From Adineta ricciae (Eukaryota; Rotifera; Eurotatoria; Adinetida; Adinetidae): a DNA stretch of 64,000 bases. The notes beneath the pieces are model-generated. The model made no database searches. It saw nothing but the letters and a program-made list of their open reading frames with translations, and was not told the origin of the DNA. Position numbers and translations under genes: made by a program. The stretch's first letter is position 1; each line of letters begins with the position of its first letter. The stretch spans positions 124,001 to 188,000 of the forward strand of contig CAJNOJ010000115.1 of the NCBI GenBank assembly GCA_905250025.1, written 5' to 3'. Of this stretch, positions 15,001 to 30,000 are shown in pieces.

Positions 15001-18000
15001 TATAAACATTGAGCGCATTAATATCCTACAATGAAGCAATCAAAGTCAAACTAGTTCGATTGGCATACTGTTGAGACACTTACTTCTCCATACATATGCC
15101 AAAAGAACCGAAAGTCACACGAAACTCCTGTACTATTCAAAACAGGTGAAGCTATACGAGCACGATCGCCTTGAACAGCTGGAGAAGATGCTTCGAGAAA
15201 AATGAAATGTCCGTTTGGTAAACCAAGTGTGTGATCACGTTTAGGTCCTGTTTTGTACGACTCAGTTTCACCTTGTCCAAGTTCCCAATCGATATTATTA
15301 TCGCTATCTTGTGACCAACCACACATTCCTGTTGGTTCCTCAAAACTACACATGATATAATTTTGACAATTGAGTTCATCCGAGTTGTCACCGCAATCAT
15401 CCCTGAGAAATAACAATCAGACTTATTTCATTCTTAGTTACAAATATCAACAACTTACGAAAAATCGCAAACTTTATCTAGTGGTATGCAAGCATTGCGT
15501 GCACATCGAAATTGGTTAGCAGTGCAGTTTGATCGTACAGGTGGAAATTGACAGTTCTTTAGGCTGACATCATCGATAGCAACTGTTCCATCGCCCGAGC
15601 TTCGCTCTGCTAAGAATCGTATACGCCATGGTCGTGCAATTCGTCCTAATGGTAGAGTAACAGATTCCCACTGATCACCATGAGCATGATCTTCTTCCCA
15701 GATTTCAATTGAATCATCACCTTCCAGTAAGTGAACACTAAGGAATTGATGATCGAGCATATGATGCCAAAATTCTAGTACACATCCTGATGAACTTTGT
15801 TGTAGAACTTGTTGTAATTCAAACGTTGCGTCATCCCGGAACAAACCATCACTTGGTTTAACGTACATATAAAAACCTCGACCCGTATGTGTTGTATCTA
15901 AATAGGATTGTATTGATCCATTAAAGCAAAAAGTTTGGAAAAAATGAATGCTTACGATCAACAACTGGACCAAGATGTAGTGGTGCAACAGTATTGCCTT
16001 GATCACGTGACCAGGAATAGGGACCAATGCTGATATCTAACCAACGACATGTACCTTGTTCAAATGTACAATCTGCACATTCTTGTTCATCACGGCCATT
16101 TGCACAATCAGTGATGAAGTTGCTAGAAGAATAAAACATATCGTATGGTTTATTTCAAAATATAATCAACTTCATACCAAACTAAAGATTGAGGAACTGT
16201 TGTACCATCGCCACAATCGAATGGAACTGATGGTGACGGTGTTGTATCAATTTGTGAACAAGGTGTTCCATGAACATGCAAGTCATCCAAAGCAATTGCA
16301 CTAGTGGGTGTATCCGGATTGAATTTGCCTTCGAAGAAGATCTGTAAAGGAAAACAAATACAGAATAGTTTCTTTTACAGTACAGATTCTCATAGTTTTC
16401 TTCTTACTTCGAAATCACTAGCAATGACAGGTATATCGAGTTCTTCTTGTAACCAATAATCCAAATGATCATCTGTTTGCGTCCATATTAACGATGCATT
16501 CTGACCTGCTGGTCGAGGACGTGAGTAGAGATTCAATGTTGCTGAGCCAGCTAGATAGTAGCTGAATGTGACGCATGCGCCACCTTGATATTGATATGCG
16601 AGAAGAATTTCAGAATAGAGGAACGATGTTTGGTTTGGTTTGTTTGATCGAAAATCAGACGCTGACCAAAGATAGTGCCCGTAGGGATTATTTATTGTAG
16701 TATCAGTTGATGGATAGTCTGTATTGTTGTAAAGTAAACCGATTTGTTTGGATGATAGACGATACCAGTCAAAGTGGTTCTTCTGATTAGATGGTGTCCA
16801 AGCGCATAGATCTTGTTCGAATGTACAGGAACCAGGTGCTGAGCAAGGTCCAGCAGAAACAGATACATCATCGATGGAAATATCGCCTGTATAACCTGGA
16901 CCAACGACACCTTCGAAAACGACCTAGTGGAAGAAAAAAGAAAGTTTTGCGTGCTTGTAATAAGTTCTTGTTTGTAGTTCGTATCTACTTGATATTTGGA
17001 ATTTGTACGTATTGTTGCACGTGCTGGTCGCCAGAAATCACCTTGATCTCCACTAAGTGCCCATAAAGGACGACCTTCCAAAGTTTGACCAACCTTAAGG
17101 TAGACATTCAATGCACCAGTGCTTGCACCCCACATATGATAGAAAAATTGTAGACATGAACCACCGGCGGCAACTTTGTATTCAGGTGAGATGAGTCGAG
17201 CTTTATCGCCTTGTTTTTGCGGAGGACTTGTTTCGATGTACATATAATAGCCAATACCAGTGCCATATGTATGATCTAAACAAGATAATAGATATTAAAA
17301 CGAAGTCGTTTAATGTAGCGTTTAACATACCATTTGTAGCGCCTGTAGCTGATGAAGATGTTGAACCACGATGTCTTGACCATGAAAAGTCAGCTGTAGC
17401 ATCGTTTTGATAACCACATATTGACGAATCTTCAAAATCGCAAACACGTGGTGCAGGACAAGCACCATTGAGTATTTTCACATCGTCGAGAGCAACATAA
17501 CCAGTTGAAGTAGGTACGACATTGCCTATAGATGTCAAAATTCAAATTATCGATCTCTGTTCAAAAGTACTCATATCTTTCATACTTGAGATAGTGACAT
17601 GTGTTGGACCACGAATCGTTCCTAAATTAATTGATGTATGAGTCCATTGATCGCGTACTGTTGTGCCAGGTCGACTCCATAGAACTACGGCAGCTGCTGT
17701 ACCGTTTTGCATATACACATTGAGTGATGTAGTGCTCGAAATGAACGATTGATACCAGAAATCGAGACAGAACGTAACACCTCGTGGTAATGAACGAATG
17801 CCGAGTGTAGCAAAATAAGGTGGACCGCCTTTTCCTTCTATTGGTACATAAGCGTATTTGCCAAGGACGTTTTGTTTCGTATGATCGATTAATGGTGCTT
17901 TGCCATAAACAGCGGTTTGGCCACTTGATACTATCCATTTGTCATCTGATTCGACTTGCCAATCACAGAATGAGCCATCTTCAAAATCGCACTCGTATGC

Positions 18001-21000
18001 TGCTGTCTGTGGTGTCACAGGTGCTTGAGTTGTCGATGCTAGGAAAGCACAATTACCACCTTGCACTAAACTAATGTCGTCAAGAGCAATATCCGATTCA
18101 AAGCCGTCACCCTAGCGGTTAAAATTAGTTCTCTTCTATTATAAAAATAAAGAACATGATTATACATACCACAACGCCTTCGAAAATGAAATTATAGTGA
18201 TCGTTTGTTACTGGTATATCGACTTTTGCATTTAACCAATTATCACCTTGATCGCCCTGAATAGAAAAATTAAACATTTAGTTTCTACTCGTTTCACTAA
18301 TGCATCTATTTACTTCTTTCGACCATAAAGTTGTTGGTTGTTTGTCCATATTTCGATGTAATACAGTTAGATTGCCTGTTGTACCACCTTTCATGTGATA
18401 CCAAAAATCTAGACAAGCACCTTTTGGTGATTCGAGAACTTCACTAACGAGCCAAGCTTTATCTCCAAGTTTTTGCGGAGCCGACGATTCGATGTAAACA
18501 TAATAACCTGCACTTGTTCCAGTTGTATGATCGGCAAGCGGTCTGTAGAGGAATTAAAATGCATAGATATCCGCAATCTAGGTTTTCTTACCCTGTGTTG
18601 TCCGAGGATGTTTCGCCCTGAATTAGTGTCCAATCAAAATCATCTTCTTCTCTGGTATTGTAAAATCCGCAAAATGTTGCATCTTCAAACGTACAACTTC
18701 CTTCTTCTTCACACGCTCCATTGGCTATCATGATGTCATCAATAGCAATATCGCCCTAAATTCATGAGAACATATGCGTATGCTTAATACAAAAGGCAAG
18801 TCGTTTTCCATTGTTACTTACTTGAAAACTTGAACCAACGATGCCTTCGAACACTACTTGATATTGATCGTTACTACGAACGGTCACATGTCCAAAACGC
18901 CATCGGTTACCGAGATTACCACTATGAAAACACAAGTTTAATATGGGACTTCAAGTAAGCTTGTTTCTTCTAATTTACCTCTTTGTCCATAACACTTGTT
19001 TTGTACTTGCCAGGAGCACGTTTAACGTGCCAATCGATGCTCCGTACATATGATAATGAAATTTCAAACAAACCGATGATGATGCAGGATACATTGGACT
19101 AACGATTCGAGCTTTTTCACCGGGTTTTCGAGGAGATGATGTTTCAATGTAAAGGTAATAACCATGATTAGTTCCAGTAGTATGATCTTTTAGAGAAAGA
19201 GCCGACAATAGAGTAAGCCGTAGTTGAAAATAAGTTACTTACCTGTTGTTGGTCCAGTACCATCTGTATCTGTAGCTTTCTGAGCTCGAGTCCAGTAGAA
19301 GTCTCCAGTTGTATCGTTTGTCCAGCCGCAGAAATTTGATTCGAAATCGCACCAAAGTGATGGTGGACATTCATCATCAAGTAAAAAGAATTCATCCACA
19401 GCGATCTAAATAATTCATATGAGGTATGGAAGAATTTCAATCTGATAGCATACATCTCCTTCCCAACCGTTACCAACGAAACCATCAACCTTCAATGCAA
19501 AGTCGTACGGAATATCACGAAGATTGAGATAAGTCGCGCGCCATTCTTTCGCTTGTGTTTCATTGCGTTCCCAAAGTAAAATTTGTTGCTGACCATTCGG
19601 TGTATTTTGAACAGCTGAAACTTGCAATGATCCTATGTGAGAACCCCACCTAAAGAGAAACACAAACACTTATTACTACCATTCAGTCAAATTTTGCCAT
19701 TTACATATGATAATAGAATTGAAAGCACATAGCAGATCTTGCTTTTGAGATCACCGGTGATATTATACCAGCACGATCGCCTGGTAGTTGTGGGACACTT
19801 GCTTCGATATAGATGTAGTAGGGTGAGTTGTCAGCACCTAAAATACACGTGAGATACGGTTATGATTCTGATTCGTATACATTCGAAGTATTTTATAGTT
19901 ACCTGAGCTTGGTCCAGTATCAAGTGACGGCGTGCTTTCTGTATGTCTTGTCCAATTAAATTTTCCAGTTGGATCATGTTGCCATTGGCAGAAGTTTTCT
20001 TCGAAACCGCATGAAATTGCTTGTTGAGATACTTGTATTGGATCAGCGTCGACTGGTTGTAGCGTACATGAGTGCGTTGTTGAAATACCAATATCATCGA
20101 TAGCGATATCTCCTTCAAAGCTCTTTCCACGAACACCTTCAACAACAATTTGATATCGTCCATTTGCTGTGATCGGTGCGAAACCATGTCTCCAATTATT
20201 TCCTTGTGGTCCAGCTAAGACCCAAACTAATGTTTCACTGGTGAAGTTATTCGGTCCTAATGAGCGTAAATAGACACTCAATCGTCCAATATGAGCGCCA
20301 TACCTAGCAAAAAGAAAGTTGATTTTCTTTCAAATGCATTGTTCCCAAGTGGACAATGTAACTTACATATGATACCAAAATCCGAAGCAATTAACACTAT
20401 TATCAAAATAGATTTCTGATTCTAATCGAGCTTTCCATCCGAGTTGAGCTGGTGACGATGTTTCAATATAAAGATAGTACCCATTACCCGTAGCTACAGA
20501 GAAAGGTTATGCTGATATATGAAAGCGAGCTCAATTTGAATAGGACGACATACTATGATCTCCACTTGGTCCTGTATTTGTTGTAACAGTTGATCCTTTC
20601 TGTGCAAGCCAATCGAATTGATTGTCTGCAGCATTTGTCCATGAACATAGTGAACCATCATCGAAACTACATTCATTTTGACGAAAACCGCATTCACCTG
20701 ATTTGTATGTATAATCATCGAGTGCAACAAATCCTAGAGAAGAGAATCTCGAATAACATTTATTGGCAGAATAGAAGAAATTACCTTGCCGGAAGTATCC
20801 AGTTGTTACCGTGAATACAATTCGAAAATTGCTGTTTGATGTGACTGATGCTTCACCTTTGACCCAAGACAATCCGTGATCGTAACTTCGTGTGAAAATC
20901 GGCCGTTTGATGCCTGTATCCGTTTCGGAATAAGCAGTAAACGACGTATTTGAACCAACGAGTACATAATAAAATTCGACACAATAAGTATTGTTCTTTG

Positions 21001-24000
21001 TTCCTTCATACATTTGCGAGAATAGACTTCCACTAAGATTTTCACCTTGATTTTCTAAATCGAGATAAACATAGGATCCAAGATTTGTACCAGTTGTATG
21101 GTCGTAAGGAATTGGTGTTGTACGTAGTGCACTAGCACCACCCGAATATGTTTTCCATATAAGTGATGAAACAGTAGCATTTTGTGTAAAACCGCATTGA
21201 TTATAATCGATAAATGTACAAGATCCACCAATAGCAGCGCTTTCCTTGCATGAACCTGGTGTAAACATAACATCATCGATAGATACACTACCGATTGCAT
21301 TTGATCCAGCAACAGCTTTAAACAGAGAAATAGATTGAACTGATTTGTCAAGCTTTTTATATTACCTTCAAAAACGATATTAGTATTACTCTTTGATACT
21401 GCCATTCGACCGAATCGCCAAACATCTCCTTGTGAGCCTGTTCGTGTCCAGAGTGGAAGGCCAAGATTATCACCCAAAGCCATGTAAACATTGAGAGTAC
21501 CGCCGTGACCATAGATGTGATAGTAGAATGTCATACATTGTAAATCATTGAGAAGTGGAGCTTTGAAACGAGCATAGTCGTTCTTTTGACGTTGACCGAG
21601 ATTAGCTGTCATATAGTAACCTTGACCAGTGTGCGTTGTGTGATCGATTACTAAACGAAAGTAGAAAATGTTAATGTACGAATCAAAATAATATTCAAAT
21701 GAATATATATACGTGGTGCTGGTGTAGATAGAGCTTGAACTCTCGTCCAATTAAATCGATTATTTGCCATATTATCCCAACCATTACAGATACCAGTTTC
21801 GAATGTACAATCGTAGGGTCCTAATGAAAGTGGTGTTGTAGGTGCAAGTGTTGTCGTTGTTGATGGTGGAAGTAGTGTTGGATCAGCATCTGACGGTGTT
21901 AGAACGCATGGATTTTCAAAAATACGAAGATCATCGATAGCTGCATCTCCTTGAAACGATGTACCTAAATGCACGACAAATCGATAAGATAAATCAAACC
22001 GGATGGAGGCAAATGACTACTCTTACCAATAACTCCTTCAATTTGTAATCGAAAGTATGCGCTTGAACGGATTGTTACTTGACCATTCAACCATTGATTA
22101 CCTCTGTCACCTTGTAATGTCCTATGATAGAATATCAGGCACATAGAGGAATCAATACCAGAGAAGTAGAGACTTACCAGATCCATAGTGGTTCTTTTGC
22201 TTTGAAACTCTTGATGTAAACATTCAATGCACCAATATCTCCGTACATATGATACCAGAACGAAAAACAAGAGCCGATTGTTGATGTTGGTAGAAAGATA
22301 GTTGACTCAAGCATAGCACGATCTCCTTCTTGACGAGGGTAAGATGCTTCAAGGAAAGCATAATAACCGAATGGATCATTGTAAGTGTGATCGACAGTTG
22401 GACCTGTAAACGCTGAGTCTGTTTCACCATGACCGATAAGCCAGTCAAATTCATCTTGTGGTACACGAAGATTGTGCCATGTGCAAAAATCGATAGATTC
22501 GAATGTACATGAACCTAACACTGGACATGCTCCGTTTCGAATGAAAACATCATCGATAGCCAAATCACCGAAGTATCCAATTCCATATTCACTTTCGAAT
22601 ACAATTGCATAAGGTTCGTTTGTATACGGAATTGATATTTCTGCTGCATTCCATATATCACCAAAATTGTAATCAACTTTCCATATTGGATAGAGATCAT
22701 CAGATGATTCTACACGTCTATAAACTGTTAACGATCCGACATCAACACCATAGCTGTGATACCAAAACGAAAGACATTGTCCGTTTGTTTTGTTCATCCA
22801 TGGAGACATTATTCGAGCTTTTTCTCCAACTTTAGCTGAACTAGCACTTGGTGTATACATATAATAACCTATTAAAAAATCGATCAGTAAATCAATTTCA
22901 AACAGTTTTCAGCCTACCGTTGACACTTTGTGTAGTATGATCGACACTTGGTCCGTTTAAAAGGCCCGGTGTTGCTCCTATAGAAAACGATGTATTTCAT
23001 AAAGAGTTTCCTTGAATGTCATTACATACCTTTATGTCTTTTCCATTGATGCTTTTGTGTAATATCATGTGTGAAACCGCAGATACCTTCATCATCGAAA
23101 TCGCATTCTAATGGTAAATCGCTTGGGCAGTTTCCGTCAATAAGTACGAGATCATCGAGGGCGATATCACCTTGATAATCGATACCGACAACACCTTGAA
23201 TGATGATCTAAATGAATGGAATATTGAAAACTATCAACATGATAACTTCAATCATATACATACACTATATTCGTTAGTTATGTCATTGAGTTTGACTTTT
23301 CCTAAACGCCAAACATTTCCTTGAGTTCCTTCACGAGACCATACCGTTGTTTCTTGATCGGATGAATCAATAGTTAATATATCTAAACGATTTACGTCTG
23401 GTCCATACATATGATACCAAAATTCGAAACATTTTGTTGTTGAACCAGCGATCGATGGTGATTGTAAACGTGCTGTATCGTTCAAAACAGCAGGATGTGA
23501 GGCTTCAAGATAGATGTACCAGCCTTGATCTAACATCAATCATACAGTAAATTACTTTCAAGAGAATGGTTTGATTAGAAAATTCTACCTGTATGTGTTG
23601 TAACATCGAATTGAGGGCCTGTTTCAAATGAATCTGTTTTGCCTTGATTTCGTGTCCAGTTAAGTTGAGCATCAGCACGATGTGTCCATGAACAGAAATC
23701 AACTTCGAATGTACAATCGTAAATACTCGGAACTAAACGGGGAAGAGTTCGATTGACTTAAGAATGAATTCAATCAACAAACTTTGAGCAGATGTCGTTG
23801 GTCGAGTGGCTGTTGCAGGTGTAGTGAGAATAGTCATTCCCGCATTCGTTGGAGTTGTTCCACAAAAGCTGTCGCGAATATCAAGATCATCAATAGCATA
23901 ATATCCTTGCATTTGTCCATTAACAGTGCCTTCGATGATAATCTAATTTAAATAGAAGTTATCGCATGAGAAATTCAGAATAAATTTATCTCACAGTATA

Positions 24001-27000
24001 ATCATCATCGGTGTAAAAGCCAATTGAGGCGAAGTTCCACGTATCACCTTGACTTGTCGTGCCAAATGCCCAGATCATAGATGTGTCTTTACTGGTAGAA
24101 ATGCTCACATCTACACGACCTAATTGACTACCCCGCATAATGTACCAGAATGTTAAACAGCGGCCAGCACGAGATGTTGGTGGGAAAGTTTCACTTTGAA
24201 TAACAGCCACCACTGTTTGTTGATTAGTAAATGATGAACTGAGTAAAAGATATTGACCTTTATCAGCGCCTAATCAATACAAACAACATTTTGTGGCTTA
24301 GTTAATATTTAAACTAAGTTCTTACCTAGCGTATGATCATTTTGCGGTCCGTTGTAAGGTGGTTTCGATGAACCAGAGCCAATCACCCAAGTAGCATTTC
24401 CAAAAAGCAACATATTTCTCCATGTACACATTCTATTATTAGAAAATCACCGACATAAGTAGGAGTTACTGGAGAATAAACTATTACCCATTTTCAAAAT
24501 CACAGTCGCCTGGTTCTAGACAAGCGCGATCGCGAACAAACACGTCATCAATAGCTATGGTAGGTATATCAGTGCCAGATTTAAAAACGATTCCTTCGAA
24601 CACAACTTGATACGGTTTTACAACGAGACCATGTGGAACACGTTGTTGAGAAATTCGCCATTGTCGTTCCTGTATAATTCAAGGGATTATTGCTATTGCT
24701 GAAAAGCTACCGTAACTTACTTGAAGAATAGATTTTGACCAAAGTAGATAATCGGATGAGTTCGAAGCTGCTGTGTATGGTCGTACGAATAAGTTCAATT
24801 TCGACGATGTACTAATTACTTTAGCATCTGCATAATACCAAAACTCAATACATTGTTCTCCATTTGGAACGATTGTTTGCGAAATAAGACGTGCACGTTG
24901 ATTCGTTGCTGATGCCAATGATTGAGTGACATCAACGATCATGTATGCACCATTGCCTGTGCCATCAGTATGATCTGTAGTTGGTTTGTTATTATTCATG
25001 AATTGATCATCACCAGTCGTGCGTACCCAATTGTACTGGACGGCAACATCATTGGCGTAATTACAGATATTTGTATCTTCAAATGTACAGAGTCGATCAT
25101 CCTTTGGACATGAATCGGAGACGACAATATCATCGAGTGCAATATCACCAAGATGAAATCTAATGTAAATGAGATGCTCATCAATTGGGATTTTCGGACT
25201 TTGAAAGCACTTACTTTCCGACGATGCCTTCGAAAACAATCTGATATTTCGTGTTTGCTGGTGGAAAGATCGCATATTGTCCTTTTAACCATATATCACC
25301 TAAGAAAAACGAATTGAAATCAATATTTGATCGTTTTGGAAAACATTAAAGAGATACTCACCTTGATTTCTTGATCGTGTCCACACCGGTTTGTTCAGTT
25401 GATTGTTCATCTTGACATAAATATTCAATGTATCAATGTCCATGCCATACATATGATACCAAAATTGCAAACATCGTTGTCCTGTGATTTCTTCAGATAC
25501 GATTCGACAACGTTGATTTTCTGTCTGTGGATAACTGGCTTCCATATAGATGTACCATCCTTGAGGTGTACCATACGTATGATCTAATGCAAAGCAAAGA
25601 AATGAAGAATTTGTGGAACAGATTCTATCTACATACCAACACTTGGACCAGTGTTTCCTGAAGATGTTTGACCTTGTTGTAATGCCCATCGAAAATCAGC
25701 AGTGCTATCGTGGGTCCATGTTGGACAGAGAACCCCTTGTTCAAAATTACAATCCAAAGGCGATTGTGGTGCTACTGTTGTTCGAGTTGTTGTTGTCGTT
25801 GGTGGCATCGTTGTTCCAACAGTTGGTACTGCATCATGCATTGGTCGAATTGAGCAATTACTTGTCGTGAATGTAAAATCATCGATTGAAATATCTCCCT
25901 GAATATTGGTAAAAATTTTATATACAAAATTCTGTTAGAATTTCTTCGTTTCTTACCAGATAATCTTTTCCAGCGATACCCTCGACAAAAATCTGATGTG
26001 GCACCGATGAAACATATGAAACTTGTCCTTCATACCAGTTATTACCACGGTTGCCTGATAGAGACCATAAACGTGTAAATGTACTATTGAATAGATAAAC
26101 ATTCAATGTGCCAATTGAATCACCGTACCTGATCAATAGAGAGAAGATCAATGCATGATTGGGTCTGACTACAAACTTTGAATTCTATACTTACATATGA
26201 TACCAAAATCGAAAACATCGAGCATCACTATTCGTACTATCGAAAACAGCACTTTTCAAGCGTGCCCGATCGCCTGGTTTTGTTGGAAATGATGTTTCAA
26301 TCATTAAATATTTTCCTTGTGCCGTATTCGTTGTATGATCTATAAGAATCGAAACAAGATTGTCGAAAACAACTGAATTCAGTTAGATTTCATCCAACTT
26401 ACCGTACTGTGGACCAGTTCCAAAAGAATGTACACCTTGACCGACAAGCCAATCCATTTCGACATCGACGTCATCGTTTACCCAACCACATAGATCACTT
26501 TCAAACGTACAGTCGCCTGGTTTTGGACAAGTACCTCGCGTGATGGATACATCATCGAGAGCGACGCTTGCATCAGGATTTTGTGTTAAAACTTCAGCTT
26601 CAAATGCAGCTTGCCATGGTTGATTAGGACTATTGATGTTAATTTGTTCATATAACCAACGATTTGATAAACTTCCATCATGATACCAAAGAACAGGTCC
26701 TTGAGGTGCGACGAAAACGTTTAATTTCATTTGTTTTGTTGCTGCGTGTTGAAAATACCAAAAATGCAAGCATGAACCGCTTGTGCGATCTTGAACGGGT
26801 GTGAGAAGTCGAGCGCGATCATTAGCATTGCGAGTTTTTCCTTCTGCTAACATGTAATAACCTTCACCTGTTAAAGTCGTATGATCATTGTTAGGATTAA
26901 CGCCGGCTTGTACAGCAGATGCTAAACCACGAATCCAATTGAACTGTCCAGTTTGATCATTGGTGAATCCTAGAAAATAGTCGAAGAAAAGCAATGCTAA

Positions 27001-30000
27001 TTGGTTGACAGAACTATTTTTAATAGCGTACCGCAAATTGTATCGTCGGAATCAAAATCACATTGATCAGTTGATGTTCGACATGTACCATTGAGAAGAG
27101 TAATATCATCGATAGCAATTGAGCCACGATTACTTTCTGACCAAATACCTTCAATAGCAACCTAAAATGATGAGAATCAAGATAGAAAGACATATTGTTA
27201 TTATCTTGAAAAGTAAAGAAAACGAACATTAAATTGTGATGGATTGCTTGTTGACGATTGGAGATTAACTTGCGCATGATACCATTCATAGCCTTTGCCA
27301 CCTGTTGAACTCCATCGTAATTGCGAAAACATACCAGAAAGTTTTTCGACATTTAATAAACCAACGTGTGAACCATACATAAAGTACCAAAATTCTAAAC
27401 ATTGGCGACTGTTGCTCATAGTTGTACTAACAAATTGACTAGTAACATTCTTCTAGAAAAGGTAGAGGAGACATATAGACAACGAGCTAGGAAGCTTTCT
27501 TTCTTACATTAGGAAATGGAGTTGATTTTGTTGGTGTAAGGGAAAGATAGTGGCCTTGTACTTGATTTCCCGTATGATCGTACAATGGATTGTGTTGATC
27601 AACTTGCGAAGCAGTAGAGCCTTGAGTACGTGTCCATGTAAGTTCCGGTTGTCCTTTGATTGTCCATCCTGCTGAACATTCATCAGTTTCGAAATCGCAA
27701 TCGTAAGCCGTTGGTGGACGTGGTGGAGTTGTTCTAAACACAGGCAATGAACAGTAACTGAAATAATCTCTCTCACTTACACTTTCGTTGTTGCTGGCGT
27801 TGGTGTGGTTGTAAAGCCATCTTGCGGTACAGCAAACGGTGGAAGTGTGTTGCAGTATCCATTGGTTATTGAAATATCATCAATACCAATATCACCGTCA
27901 TTCAATTCAACTATTTTCGCTTCGATTAAAAGTGAGTGATCCGAATTCACAGCAAAACCAACTTTCGCTTGCAACCAGTCATCCTGCTGTTCACCTGCTA
28001 ATGTCCACATAGCCAACGGTTGAAAACCTTCCAGTTGTAAGTAAGCAGTCAATCTGCCAATACCTGGACCGTACCTACAAATAAATTTCAAAATAGTATA
28101 AATGATTTCAGTTACAATGCTCTCTCTCTCCAAGTATTACATATGATAGAAAAATTCTAAACACATTCCATTTGTACCAACATTGGCCATAGATTGCGAT
28201 ATAAGGATAGCTGTGTCATTTATTTTTCGATTTTTATTTGTATCAATATATCCATACGAGCCTAAACTTGTTCCTAGTGTGTGATCGTACAAAGGGCCTA
28301 AACATAATCGAACCACAATGATATGGAAGTGAATTTCTTAATTGCGCAGCATCTTACCGCTGACTAAAGAGGTTGATGACGGACCATTTGTTATTTCCCA
28401 ATCAAATTGATCGGTTTTTACATTTTCCCAGCCGCAAAACGAATCATCTTCAAAATCACAATCATTTGGTTCCTTGCATGATTTACTCAAACGAAGAACA
28501 TCATCGATAGCGATATCTCCCTATATCCAGATAGAAATCAGTGCGTCATTCTTTGAGGATTGTATTTTAAACTCACTTCAAATCCTTTGCCGATAACTCC
28601 TTCGAAGATGACACGAAATGGTTCTGTACTTTCTGTTGAAACATGCGCTTTACGCCAAACATCGCCGACATTGGCACCGCGTGACCAGAGAAGTGTCATT
28701 GCACCAGCTGCCGATGTATTTGTGCTGGTGTAGACATTTAGTTGACCAACATCCTTGCCATACATATGGTACCAGAATTCGAGACAGCGACCTTTCTCAG
28801 GTTGTTCGAAAGTGGACAAGAGACGAGCTTTTTGACCAGGTCTCTGTGGACTTGATGATTCTAATAGAGAGAGACAGAGAGGGAGAAAGGAGAATTTATG
28901 AAATATCTTTTCGTGCGATCAACTATTTTCTACGTACCGATATACATGAAATGACCTAGCGAAGTTCCGAGTGTATGATCTAGAATAAAAATCATGCTAA
29001 CCTATAAAATAAAAATCAGTTCTGTTACCTTGAGTCGCGCCTGTTGAAGAGGTTGGTGTTGAACCTTGACCTCGAGTCCATGCGAATTGTCCAGTTGGAT
29101 CAGATGAATAACCACAGATATGTTCTTCTTCGAATGTACAATCAATTCCATAGAAATCTGGTTGAATACATGGCCCATCAGCGAGTGTCAGATCGTCTAA
29201 TGAAACTTCGGATCGAATACTCCAAATTGCGACAACCTCATAAGCAACTCGTGTTATATTATCTCCAGGATTAATTTGTAGTTGACCATGTTGCCAATGA
29301 CGCCCTTGATCACCCGATCGTCGCCATGCTGCTTTAGGTGCTGTAAAATTTTCATTGACAATCAAATAAGCATTCAACTCAGTGTCATCTGTTCCGTGCA
29401 TTTGATACCACCAATCAGCACACATTGGAGCAGCTGTATTATCTGGCAATCGTGGACTAATCAATTCTGATATATCAATGTCGTTAAGCGAAATGACAGG
29501 GATTTCTAATCGTGTAGTCACGTAATAGCCGGTTGAATTTCCATAAGTATGATCAGTTAGAGGACCAACGATACCAGCAAGATTATTCGATGCTGGTTGT
29601 TCACGAAACCATGCTAGAGTAGCATTTGGACCTTGTGTCCATCCACAGAAATCTTGTTCAAATGTGCAATCGTAGCCAGGAACAGCTTTAGATGTTATTG
29701 ATCGAGTTGTTCGTGAATGAACAGATGTTTTCGCTAGGAAAAAAAATTAGTGCTTTTTAAATAAAATCAAGAACTCAACAGCGGGATCTTACGTTCAGTC
29801 GATTGTTTTTTCGTTGATTCTTTCGATACTAAATAAATTGAACATAGAATGTTCATTTTTTTATTAAATAATCCATCTTACTTGAAGGACATGCTTGATG
29901 GCTAATTTGAATATTTTCGACTTGAATTTCTACATTTTCAGCTAACTGTCCATTGAAAACAATCTGAGTTGCTATTCGAGACGAATCAGTTGACACGAAT

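Larger units (their letters stand above)
1..16300 (-). repeat. Mixed MAM + LDL-A part of the giant protein (about 24 MAM, about 12 LDL-A)
   Basis: MAM openings at about 16076, 15355, 14628, 13997, 13309, 12795, 12039, 11349, 10865, 10106, 9459, 8543, 7922, 7308, 6631, 5976, 5371, 4757, 4149, 3445, 2738, 2024, 1222 and 405 (the last is cut by the window). LDL-A modules sit between MAMs at about 16220-16080, 15530-15370, 14745-14635, 10265-10105, 9590-9475, 8800-8560, 4260-4155, 3640-3520, 2915-2755, 2205-2030, 1340-1230 and 600-470. Many keep the calcium-binding C-D-x-x-x-D-C-x-D-x-S-D-E pattern (for example [13 protein letters not shown] near 3570 and [13 protein letters not shown] near 9510). 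Some are degenerate ([13 protein letters not shown] near 1245) or carry an extra Cys ([13 protein letters not shown] near 505). Three LDL-A modules precede an LDL-A-free run of about 4.4 kb (14.6-10.3 kb); the next three (10.3-8.5 kb) precede a second such run, and the remaining six lie left of 4.3 kb. Confidence 0.85.
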
